A DNA stretch of 33,922 nucleotides, from positions 1 to 33,922 of the forward strand of contig JBLIKP010000013.1 in NCBI GenBank assembly GCA_047635375.1. Direction: 5' to 3'. How positions within the stretch are numbered: position 1 is the stretch's first letter; each line of letters begins with the position of its first letter. The notes below the pieces were generated by a model. It had not been told where the DNA came from and did no database searches. It saw only the letters and a list, made by a program, of their open reading frames with translations. The DNA is from JBLIKP01 sp047635375. GTDB lineage: Bacteria > Bacteroidota > Bacteroidia > Sphingobacteriales > Sphingobacteriaceae. This document shows, in pieces, positions 1 through 7,739 of this stretch. Position numbers and translations under genes: made by a program.

Positions 1-383
<383 letters not shown>

Positions 384-498
384 CGATGATTTACCTTTTA
401 TGTTTTTGTAATTTCTTTCTTAAATATGTCAATACTATAGTGATCTAGGTTTTAAAAGCAATTTTAAGCACAATGAACCGATTATGATCTAAAGTCTT
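384..498 (+). other. 23S-5S internal transcribed spacer
   Basis: About 115 AT-rich bases separate the two rRNAs. I see no tRNA cloverleaf in it. It presumably carries RNase processing stems that join the 23S and 5S ends, but I cannot place them with confidence. Confidence 0.6.
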
Positions 499-607
<109 letters not shown>

Positions 608-615
608 ATTTTAAA

Positions 616-648
616 AGAGCCTTTCCTTACGGAGAGGCTTTTTTTTTG
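616..648 (+). terminator. Rho-independent terminator of the rRNA operon
   Basis: A 9-bp stem AGCCTTTCC / GGAGAGGCT (618-626 with 631-639, one G-U pair) closes a TTAC loop and runs into nine T residues. It directly follows 5S rRNA. Confidence 0.9.
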
Positions 649-735
649 CCCTTTTTTTTGGAATTCACCTATAATTCTATTTTTTACACCCCTTTTAAAA
701 AATTAATTTTAGCCTTTTTACGTAACTTAACACGT

Positions 736-1590
736 ATGACAAAATTAATTATTTTCTGCACGGCCGCATTTATGCTTGCCGGATCATTGTCGTTAATAGC
801 CCAGGCTCCAGCATCCTCATTAGTAAGTGCTTTTAAAGATACCCGTGTAATAAACGGCCACTCTGTAGAAACCACAGGACAGGGAACAATGAAATTTGTT
901 ATTGGCCATAGATTTGGCTCAATAAAAGGTGGTGTTAATGAGTTTTTTGGGCTAGATCAAGCCACAACCAGACTAGGATTGGATTTTGGTCTAACTCCTA
1001 AATTGGACATAGGAATTGGTCGTAGTGGTTTTGAAAAGGTTGTTGATGTTTTTGGGAAGTATGCCGTGCTGCAACAGACATTCGATAACTCAACACCACT
1101 ATCTTTATCTGTATATGTAAATTCAAGTGTAAAAACTCAACCGTTCCTCCCTGGTAAGGAGGCCGAATTAATCAATAAAGTCTACTATAATACTCAAATT
1201 ATTTTAGCCAAGATGTTTAGCCCAGCATTTTCTATGCAGTTAATGCCTATGTATTCGCACCGTAACTACTCCCCTCAAATAGGATTAAGTAATGAAATTG
1301 CAACGATAGGTGTTTCTTCATCTATTCAGGTGAGCCGGCTTGTTGCTTTAGTTGGCGAATATTATTACACTCCAGAATCTATGAGACCCACAGGCGTATT
1401 AAATACTCTCTCTTTAGGTGTTGATTTAGGAACTGCCGCCCATGTTTTCCAATTGCACGTAAGTAATGGTGCCGGAATGATCGAACGTCAATACATATCT
1501 ACAACACGTGGAGAATGGCTAAAAGGTGATATTATGTTTGGATTTAATATTAGTAGAGACTTTAGAATTGCTGGTCGTAAATATAAATAA
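736..1590 (+). CDS. DUF5777-family outer-membrane beta-barrel protein
   Basis: A 284-residue exported protein. The start at 736 gives a clean signal peptide (MTKLIIFCTAAFMLAGSLSL, cleavage near IAQA), whereas an upstream reading would run back through the rRNA terminator into 5S rRNA and is not credible. After the signal come alternating hydrophobic/polar strands and the family's characteristic stretch with FGSIKGG near residues 64-70 and LGLDFGLTPKLDIGIGRSG. DUF5777 barrels are often found beside c-type cytochromes, and here a diheme cytochrome c converges on it with only two bases between the stop codons. The substrate is unknown. A role linked to periplasmic electron transfer is inferred from context only. 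Confidence 0.85.
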   Translation: MTKLIIFCTAAFMLAGSLSLIAQAPASSLVSAFKDTRVINGHSVETTGQGTMKFVIGHRFGSIKGGVNEFFGLDQATTRLGLDFGLTPKLDIGIGRSGFEKVVDVFGKYAVLQQTFDNSTPLSLSVYVNSSVKTQPFLPGKEAELINKVYYNTQIILAKMFSPAFSMQLMPMYSHRNYSPQIGLSNEIATIGVSSSIQVSRLVALVGEYYYTPESMRPTGVLNTLSLGVDLGTAAHVFQLHVSNGAGMIERQYISTTRGEWLKGDIMFGFNISRDFRIAGRKYK

Positions 1591-1592
1591 GT

Positions 1593-2588
1593 CTATCGAT
1601 TAGCTTCTTGAATGAAATACGCCTTTAAATCTTCCACTTGTTGTTTATTCAATCTTTCCTCTGGGAAAAGCGGCATATATGGTTTATGACCCAATTCCGG
1701 ATAAGTTCCTGAGGTTACAATCTTATACAAGTTAGAGTTTCCTTTTGATAAGTAGTTTTTATTAAAGTCTCGGAAATTGGATTTGGAATAATCCAATTCA
1801 ACCGTTGAGGGTCCATCTTTGTCGTGGCAAGTTCTGCAACTTAGTTTATATATTTTCTCGCCATTTAGTGGGTTACCTTCAAAATCATATCCAAGATCTA
1901 GTCTGCCTGGCATTTTAGGAAAAGTTGCTGAGGATATTTTGGAATAGCTGTTTTGTATAGCAATTGACAGTTCATCCCCATAATTGGATTGTTCAATTGC
2001 TGGATTATTTTTTATGTCTCCCCAAGTTATTGAGTTTGCTGAGAAATAATGAAGTAAAGAATTGACTTCCCATTCTTCAAGTGGCCTTCCTTGAGAACAT
2101 ATTTCGGCGCAAAGCTGAATGGCTTCCTTTAAATCTGTATTACTTTTAACCGCTCGTTTCCCGTATTTTTTAACATAATCACCGTTATACCATGAGGTGC
2201 GATTAGTTACGCCATAGAGTGTTGTTCCTTGCAAAAAAGGCAGTTTGTTTTTGTCTGCATAAGCAAGTCTATCAATAGGATTTGGATTGGTTAAATCGGG
2301 GTCTTCCCGAACTAAATTATGGCAATCGGTACAGCTGAAGAAGATGCTAATCCGCTTACTTTTATTCCCTTCAGGTGATGTAGTGAATCCCTGGGTAACC
2401 AATTCTTTTCCTTTTGATACCAGGTTTGGATTAGGGTCCATAACAATGTGATTGGGTTGCTCTTTATTTAAGTCCCCTAATATTGAATGGATCGTTTTAT
2501 TATTCTCGAATGTGGCATTCGGTATGGACATTCCCATAATTCCTATGGTCGCGCCAGCTATAATAATAAGAGAGATCTTATTTTTCAT
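1593..2588 (-). CDS. Exported diheme cytochrome c
   Basis: 331 residues with an N-terminal hydrophobic export segment (about 5-22) and two covalent heme motifs, CTDCH at 86-90 and CRTCH at 251-255. A methionine in 'GHKPYMPLF' near residue 305 is a likely axial ligand of the second heme. The two-domain arrangement fits periplasmic electron carriers of the class I cytochrome c fold. It has an unpaired-looking CAEIC (160-164) between the domains. It is the last gene of a minus-strand set: its start overlaps the stop of the upstream DinB-like gene by four bases. The electron partner is not evident. Confidence 0.88.
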   Translation of the reverse strand: MKNKISLIIIAGATIGIMGMSIPNATFENNKTIHSILGDLNKEQPNHIVMDPNPNLVSKGKELVTQGFTTSPEGNKSKRISIFFSCTDCHNLVREDPDLTNPNPIDRLAYADKNKLPFLQGTTLYGVTNRTSWYNGDYVKKYGKRAVKSNTDLKEAIQLCAEICSQGRPLEEWEVNSLLHYFSANSITWGDIKNNPAIEQSNYGDELSIAIQNSYSKISSATFPKMPGRLDLGYDFEGNPLNGEKIYKLSCRTCHDKDGPSTVELDYSKSNFRDFNKNYLSKGNSNLYKIVTSGTYPELGHKPYMPLFPEERLNKQQVEDLKAYFIQEANR

Positions 2589-3043
2589 AGTAAATTAAAT
2601 TGTCCTAGGTGATGAGTGAAATGTTTCTGATGAAATAACTCCCATTGTGTTTTATTGAGCGCCCCGAATATAGGATGATTAAAAGTTGCTTCTGGGTTTG
2701 TTTTAAAGCAAGAATAAAAGTCGTTTAATTCTTGTATTAAATGCCCTAAGGAATGGTCTAAATTTTTATGCACTATAGGAAGCGTAATATCTGTAGGAAG
2801 AAATGGGGCCTTGAACTCCTTAGGTAATGGCATTGGGCTCGCTAAAAAGTTATGATTTCTTTGTATTTTTTCAGGAGGAGTAATTATGTCAACTTTCTTT
2901 TTACCGCAGGATATTGAAATAACCAAGGTTAAATGTTCTACCATATGATGGAAAGTCATAGTCCCCCAGCTAGGAGTCGTTTTTTGGTCGGCGGTTTTTA
3001 ATATTTTTATACAGTCCTCGGTAATGAATTTTTTTATTTCCAT
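2585..3043 (-). CDS. DinB/DUF1569-like small protein
   Basis: 152 residues with no signal peptide. The histidine pattern fits the DinB-like four-helix metal-binding fold: 'SWGTMTFHHMVEHL' near residues 25-38 and 'LFHQKHFTHHLGQF' near 136-149 could supply the metal-binding histidines. Related proteins in databases are sometimes named oxepin-CoA hydrolase because of fusion partners in phenylacetate operons, and nothing here supports that activity. It lies between csaA-like (10-base gap) and the cytochrome (overlapping), so the three are probably co-transcribed. Function unknown. Confidence 0.75.
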   Translation of the reverse strand: MEIKKFITEDCIKILKTADQKTTPSWGTMTFHHMVEHLTLVISISCGKKKVDIITPPEKIQRNHNFLASPMPLPKEFKAPFLPTDITLPIVHKNLDHSLGHLIQELNDFYSCFKTNPEATFNHPIFGALNKTQWELFHQKHFTHHLGQFNLL

Positions 3044-3053
3044 TTTGTCTATA

Positions 3054-3401
3054 TTAACCTAAGAGTAATCCATTTATAGAGTTTTGATCAGGTTTAAGTA
3101 AAACCACACCCCTTGTATCTCCAACTATTCCAAAAACTAAGGCCTCACTCATAAACGGTCCAATTTGTCGAGATGAAAAGTATGCAACGGCCATTATTTG
3201 CTTCCCAATTAGCTGTTCTTTTGAGTATAAATCTGTTATTTGTGCACTACTTTTTTTTCTTCCTATATCAATACCAAAATTGATTAGTAATTTATTGGAA
3301 GAATTGTGAGCTTCAGGAAAGTCCATTGCGTCCGATACTGTGCCACATCGAACATCAATTTTAGAAAAGTCTTCAAACGTTATTTCTGGTTTGGATTTCA
3401 T
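3054..3401 (-). CDS. csaA: CsaA-like tRNA-binding protein (Trbp111/EMAP-II fold)
   Basis: 115 residues covering a single OB-fold tRNA-binding domain of the CsaA/Trbp111 type. Visible family features are 'FSKIDVRCGTV' (12-22), the strand 'NKLLINFGIDIGRKKSSAQIT' and 'VLLKPD' near the C terminus. CsaA binds tRNA non-specifically as a dimer and was described in Bacillus as a secretion-related chaperone, so its cellular role is not settled. The length is normal for the family. It is the first gene of the minus-strand set that ends with the cytochrome, and its promoter should lie in the 115-base gap shared with the divergent marR gene. Confidence 0.9.
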   Translation of the reverse strand: MKSKPEITFEDFSKIDVRCGTVSDAMDFPEAHNSSNKLLINFGIDIGRKKSSAQITDLYSKEQLIGKQIMAVAYFSSRQIGPFMSEALVFGIVGDTRGVVLLKPDQNSINGLLLG

Positions 3402-3476
3402 ATTGAAAATTAATTAAAATTTTGACGTTAAAGAACTAGGAGGGGTTCAATATTTTTTTTAGTTTTATATGTAACC

Positions 3477-3490
3477 GTTGATAATACAAC
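3477..3490. promoter_or_regulatory. Palindrome, candidate MarR-type operator
   Basis: GTTG-ATAATA-CAAC is a perfect 4-bp inverted repeat with a 6-base spacer, located 27 bases before the marR start and in the gap shared with the divergent csaA operon. MarR proteins usually bind such short palindromes next to their own gene. It is short enough to occur by chance. Confidence 0.25.
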
Positions 3491-3516
3491 TAATTATGGG
3501 AATAAGGACAGTTAAC

Positions 3517-3951
3517 ATGAAGGCAAACTTAGGATTAATCCTAAGTCGTACTCATAGGATTTTGGCAACTAGATTGGCGCAGCGTTTTTCAGAAAAAGGC
3601 CATGTTTTTTCTTTAGATCAGTGGATAGTTATGATGCGCCTTTGGGTTGATGACGGGCAAACTCAACAAAGTTTAGCAACCCAATCCTTTAAGGACAAAA
3701 CTAGTATAACTAGACTTATTGACACGTTGGAAAGGAAGGATCTTGTAATTCGTGTTCCTGATAAAGTAGACCGTAGGAGTAAATTAATCTACCTCACAAA
3801 CAAAGGGAAACAGTTACAGCAGGAACTTCTACCTCATGCTCAGGATATTTTGAATGAAGCAATTGAAGGTATAGAAACCCAAGATTTGGCAATTGCTGAA
3901 AAGGTTTTAAATCAAATTTATCAAAATTTTAATGGGGAAGAAGAGGAGTGA
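3517..3951 (+). CDS. MarR-family transcriptional regulator
   Basis: 144 residues from the ATG at 3517, chosen because an AAGGA motif lies about ten bases upstream and the family alignment begins at 'NLGLILSRTHR'. An ATG at 3496 is an alternative. The winged helix-turn-helix is clear: 'TQQSLATQSFKDKTSITRLI' is the recognition region and 'VPDKVDRRSKLIYLT' is the wing. It probably acts as a dimeric repressor responding to a small ligand. The divergent csaA operon and its own promoter are the natural targets, but the ligand is unknown. Confidence 0.9.
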   Translation: MKANLGLILSRTHRILATRLAQRFSEKGHVFSLDQWIVMMRLWVDDGQTQQSLATQSFKDKTSITRLIDTLERKDLVIRVPDKVDRRSKLIYLTNKGKQLQQELLPHAQDILNEAIEGIETQDLAIAEKVLNQIYQNFNGEEEE

Positions 3952-3968
3952 AAATTCACTCCGATTTT
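3945..3968 (+). terminator. Hairpin at the marR stop codon, probable terminator
   Basis: GGAGTGAA-AA-TTCACTCC (3945-3962) is a perfect 8-bp inverted repeat that contains the marR TGA stop. It is followed by only a short T run (GATTTT), so termination would be modest. Confidence 0.45.
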
Positions 3969-4005
3969 GGTGATTAATTAAGTAATTAAGGCCAACTTAA
4001 CTTTG

Positions 4006-4013
4006 TACTTTTG
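4006..4013 (+). promoter_or_regulatory. Bacteroidota -7 element before lpxK
   Basis: TACTTTTG matches the TAnnTTTG consensus of the primary Bacteroidota sigma factor. The -33 element is weak (TTA at 3986-3988, 17 bases away). Transcription would begin near 4020, giving a leader of about ten bases before lpxK. Confidence 0.4.
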
Positions 4014-4030
4014 AGCCTCTATAACTGCAA

Positions 4031-5065
4031 ATGGAAAAACTGCGATTAATATTATATCCATTTTCAATCCTTTATGGGATTGTTCTAGAAATACGAAACC
4101 GTGCGTTTGATTGGGGCTGGTTACCGGTATATAAATCGAAGGTTACTGTAATTAGCGTAGGTAATTTAAGTATTGGAGGATCTGGAAAATCTCCTATGGT
4201 TGAATTTCTCTTGGAAAATTATTTTTTAAATAAAAAGGTTGCTGTTTTAAGTCGTGGTTATGGACGAAAATCTGAAGGATTTGTAGAAGTCGAAGTTGAT
4301 TCCGATGCCCTTTTAGTCGGAGATGAACCTTTGCAAACCAAAATGAAATTCCCAAATGTAACAGTGGCGGTTTGTGAGGATAGAGTTTCTGGGATAAAAA
4401 TTTTGGAAAGAAATCATGAGGTTATTTTAATGGACGATGCCTTTCAACATAGATATGTTAAACCAAAATTTCAAATTCTATTAACTAGTGCTACTCTCCC
4501 GTATTGTGACGATTTTGTTCTTCCAGCAGGAAACTTAAGGGAATTTAGGAAGGGAAAAAATCGTTCTGACTTGGTGGTATTAACCAAAATGGATGAGCAC
4601 CCATCGGAAGAGGAGGTGTTGGGCTGGCGAAGAAAGCTTTCTATAAAAGATAACGTTCCCTTGTTGTTCTCGACGATTGAATACAAGGATTTGGTTCCAT
4701 TGAATGATCAAGTAAATCGAAAGGTTGAAATATCAAAAAGGACTTGTGTTTATTTAATCACAGGAATTGCCGATTCCACTCCACTTGTGAGACACATAAT
4801 GGAAAAATACAAATTAGCCAAGCATTTTAAATTTGCCGACCATTACCCTTTTGCAGTTTCGGATTTGGAGCAAATTTTAGAGGATTTTAAAAAGGCTTCA
4901 GATAATTCTGTAATCTTCACGACTCAAAAAGATGCGGTGAAGCTAAACAGACCAGAATTGAAAGAAGTATTAGAGGAAATGCCTATTTATGCCCTTAAAA
5001 TGGTAGTGGGTTTTTCCCCAGAAGATAAAAATGTTATAACCGGAAAATTAGAAGAGTTATGTTAG
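4031..5065 (+). CDS. lpxK: Tetraacyldisaccharide 4'-kinase (lipid A 4'-kinase)
   Basis: 344 residues. LpxK phosphorylates the 4' position of the tetraacyldisaccharide 1-phosphate precursor to make lipid IVA, on the inner face of the inner membrane. The sequence shows the hydrophobic N-terminal membrane-associating segment, the P-loop GGSGKS at 49-54, SRGYGRK at 74-80, GDEP at 97-100, the catalytic-region DDAFQHR at 135-141 and LPAGNLRE near 164-171. The length is normal. It leads an operon in which the next gene overlaps by seven bases, and the coupling with a nucleoside phosphorylase and a Porin_10 barrel is a common Flavobacteriia arrangement. Confidence 0.97.
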   Translation: MEKLRLILYPFSILYGIVLEIRNRAFDWGWLPVYKSKVTVISVGNLSIGGSGKSPMVEFLLENYFLNKKVAVLSRGYGRKSEGFVEVEVDSDALLVGDEPLQTKMKFPNVTVAVCEDRVSGIKILERNHEVILMDDAFQHRYVKPKFQILLTSATLPYCDDFVLPAGNLREFRKGKNRSDLVVLTKMDEHPSEEEVLGWRRKLSIKDNVPLLFSTIEYKDLVPLNDQVNRKVEISKRTCVYLITGIADSTPLVRHIMEKYKLAKHFKFADHYPFAVSDLEQILEDFKKASDNSVIFTTQKDAVKLNRPELKEVLEEMPIYALKMVVGFSPEDKNVITGKLEELC

Positions 5066-5871
5066 ATGCAATTAAGGCCACCACTAAATATATTACCGAC
5101 AGAGTTGATTTTAGCCCTGAAGTGGGCATTATTTTAGGGACGGGCCTTGGAGGATTGGTTAATGAAATGGAAGTGGAATATGAATTAATGTATTCTAATA
5201 TCCCTAATTTTCCAATTAGTACTGTTGAGTTTCATACTGGAAAGCTATTATTCGGATTCCTTGGCGGAAAAAAAGTCGTTGCCATGCAAGGCAGATTCCA
5301 TTTTTATGAAGGTTATTCAATGCAACAAATTGTTTTTCCTGTACGTGTTTTAAAAATGTTGGGAGTCTCAAAGCTGTTTGTTAGTAATGCCTGTGGTTGT
5401 ATGAACCCTGAGTATAAAAAAGGTGATTTAATGATCATCGAGGATCATATTAACTTCCAACCCGACAATCCACTAATTGGAACGAATTACGAAGAGCTTG
5501 GGCCGAGATTTCCTGACATGAGTGAACCTTATGATAGAGAAATGCTTAAAAAGGGTTTGGAAATTGCTCATGAGAATCAAATTAAATGTCATACAGGAGT
5601 GTATGTAAGTGTTACAGGGCCAAATTTAGAAACAAGGGCAGAATACAAATATCTTCGAACCATAGGTGCGGATGTTGTGGGAATGAGCACAGTTCCTGAA
5701 GTAATCGCAGCAAATCATTTGGGTTTACCCGTATTTGCAATTTCTGTAATTACTGATGAGGGATTTCCCGAAACTTTAAAAAAGGTTGATATCCAGGAAA
5801 TCATTAAGGTCGCTAGTGGGTCAGAGCCTAAAATGACCTTAATAATGAAGGAGTTAATAACTAAAATTTAG
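5059..5871 (+). CDS. punA: Purine-nucleoside phosphorylase (trimeric type)
   Basis: 270 residues. The enzyme splits purine nucleosides with phosphate to give the free base and ribose 1-phosphate in purine salvage. Family motifs are ILGTGLG (25-31), GRFHFYEGY (78-86), SNACG (109-113), GPNLETRAE (187-195) and VGMSTVPE (207-214). At the base-recognition site the sequence reads VITDEG, so Asp233 stands where 6-oxopurine-specific enzymes such as the human one have Asn243. This could widen specificity toward adenosine. The start overlaps the lpxK stop (ATGTTAG), and the stop overlaps the GTG start of the porin gene, so translation is probably coupled. Confidence 0.95.
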   Translation: MLDAIKATTKYITDRVDFSPEVGIILGTGLGGLVNEMEVEYELMYSNIPNFPISTVEFHTGKLLFGFLGGKKVVAMQGRFHFYEGYSMQQIVFPVRVLKMLGVSKLFVSNACGCMNPEYKKGDLMIIEDHINFQPDNPLIGTNYEELGPRFPDMSEPYDREMLKKGLEIAHENQIKCHTGVYVSVTGPNLETRAEYKYLRTIGADVVGMSTVPEVIAANHLGLPVFAISVITDEGFPETLKKVDIQEIIKVASGSEPKMTLIMKELITKI

Positions 5872-7739
5872 TGAAAAAAATTGGTAGATTTTCTTTTCTG
5901 TTGGTTGTGTTAGTTATGAACTTTAGCATATCCTTTGCTCAAAAAAAGGATAGTGTTAAGGTCAAATTTCAGGCAAGTGACGTAGGTTACTTAACGATGA
6001 CCCAATTAAATGACGATTCTCTGGTATATTCTGGCCTGGATACAAGTTTGGAGAATTTCAGCAATTATCTTCCTAGAGAAAAGGAAGACGAAATAAAATT
6101 AGATCTTGGAAATCCTGGGTCGGCGGCTAGGTTACTAATTCCTTTGCCAAAATTAAATCCAGGATATGGTTTAGGGATGAATCGATTTGAGGATTATATG
6201 ACTAATCCTGAGGACTTAAGATTGTATAATACCGGCCCCAGATTTACTAATATTTCATACGGTAGTGGCGTTGGCAAGGCACAGTTTTTTGAAGTGAGCC
6301 ATGGTCAAAATATTACCCCTTTGGTGAGTTTTGGACTTGATTATAATAAAATAAATGCAACCGGCCTTTATTCAAGAGAAGAAAACGATCATACTACTGT
6401 AGATTTTTATCTTTGGTATAGGTCGCCGAAGGAAAGATATCAGGCTGTTGCAGGTTTTATTTTTAATAGAATTGTGGCTCAAGAAAACGGAGGAATTGAA
6501 AATGATAGTTTATTCCTAAATCCTAGGATACTGCAAACAGAATTTGAGCCATTTAAGCTTGGAAATGCCGAAAACAATGTCATAAATAAACAAGTATTCC
6601 TCAACCAGTCTTACACTTTTGGAAGGATAGACACCTTAGACGACAAAACATTACGACTGAAAAAGGGACTTTCTTTAAATCACGATTTAGCTATTTCCGA
6701 AAGCAGGCATTATTACCAAGATGCCTCAGGATTAAGCTTCTATGATAATGTGTATTTTGATTCAACCTCTACCTATAATTATCTTGCTGAGAAAGTAATT
6801 AACCAAAAAGCCTATATCTCATTGATTAAACCTTTTGGATTAAGCCTGGTAGGAAGAATTGGTTTAATTCAGAAAGATGTTGACCTCACCATTTACAAAG
6901 ACGATAGTTTAATTAGTGAAACAAAGATGTTCGGTGATTTTAATCTGCAGATTTCTGAAAAATTCAATATTTACGGGGAAATTGAGCGGGTAGTTTTGGG
7001 CCGGCAATATGCAGATCAATCGATTGTTATTGGAGGTGAAATTCAACTCGGAGAGAGGTTTGGAGTTTTAAGGGGTGAGGGTTACTTGGGCCAGGCCCAG
7101 CCGTATTTCATGTTGCAATATTATCAAGGGAATAACTTTATTTGGCGTAATTCTTTTGAAAAGCAGGAACAAACACGATTAACCCTGAACTATGAATTGG
7201 ACAGGATGAAATTAGATTTAGGATTAATTTCTGGAAAAGTACAAAACCATGTTTTTATTGATTTTTCAGGTACGCCTAGGCAGGTAAATAGTGGGTTAAA
7301 CTATACTAAAATTACAATCGAAAAAGACTTCCAATTCGGTGATTTTAACATGGAAAATTATTATGCAGGAATGATTACAAATCCTGCATTGTTGAGAATT
7401 CCTGATCATTTTTTCAGGCATTCATTTTATTTCACCAAGCCCTTATTTAAAAAGGCATTAAACTTTCAAACGGGAATTGAATTAGTTTACTATTCTAAGT
7501 TTGCAGGTATTGGTTATTCGCCTTCAACGACATTGTTTTACAACGTTGATGGATTTGAAACTGGCGGTTACCCAATAACCTCATTTTTTATTCATGCCCA
7601 AGTTAAGCGGGTCCGTTTTTTTGGAAAAGTCACCAATCTTACACAAGGTGTTTTAGGAGAAGGGGTGTATAATTTTTACGGTTATCCAATTCAAGACCGA
7701 GGAATAAGTTTAGGTCTTTCTTGGGATTTCCTTGATTAG
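5871..7739 (+). CDS. Putative porin of the Porin_10 family
   Basis: 622 residues starting at a GTG that shares its first base with the TAG stop of the phosphorylase gene (TAGTG). The signal peptide covers about residues 1-23 (hydrophobic core LLVVLVMNFSIS, cleavage FA-QK). The rest is rich in alternating aromatic/polar strands and ends in 'LGLSWDFLD', as expected for an outer-membrane barrel. The position behind lpxK and a purine nucleoside phosphorylase is typical of this porin family in Bacteroidota. The transported solute is unknown. A nucleoside link is tempting but is only inference from the neighbour. Confidence 0.85.
   Translation: MKKIGRFSFLLVVLVMNFSISFAQKKDSVKVKFQASDVGYLTMTQLNDDSLVYSGLDTSLENFSNYLPREKEDEIKLDLGNPGSAARLLIPLPKLNPGYGLGMNRFEDYMTNPEDLRLYNTGPRFTNISYGSGVGKAQFFEVSHGQNITPLVSFGLDYNKINATGLYSREENDHTTVDFYLWYRSPKERYQAVAGFIFNRIVAQENGGIENDSLFLNPRILQTEFEPFKLGNAENNVINKQVFLNQSYTFGRIDTLDDKTLRLKKGLSLNHDLAISESRHYYQDASGLSFYDNVYFDSTSTYNYLAEKVINQKAYISLIKPFGLSLVGRIGLIQKDVDLTIYKDDSLISETKMFGDFNLQISEKFNIYGEIERVVLGRQYADQSIVIGGEIQLGERFGVLRGEGYLGQAQPYFMLQYYQGNNFIWRNSFEKQEQTRLTLNYELDRMKLDLGLISGKVQNHVFIDFSGTPRQVNSGLNYTKITIEKDFQFGDFNMENYYAGMITNPALLRIPDHFFRHSFYFTKPLFKKALNFQTGIELVYYSKFAGIGYSPSTTLFYNVDGFETGGYPITSFFIHAQVKRVRFFGKVTNLTQGVLGEGVYNFYGYPIQDRGISLGLSWDFLD

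Noticed and set aside
384..498. A tRNA in the 23S-5S spacer
   Set aside because: No acceptor/T-arm pattern (GTTCGAATC-like) can be found there or directly after 5S rRNA.
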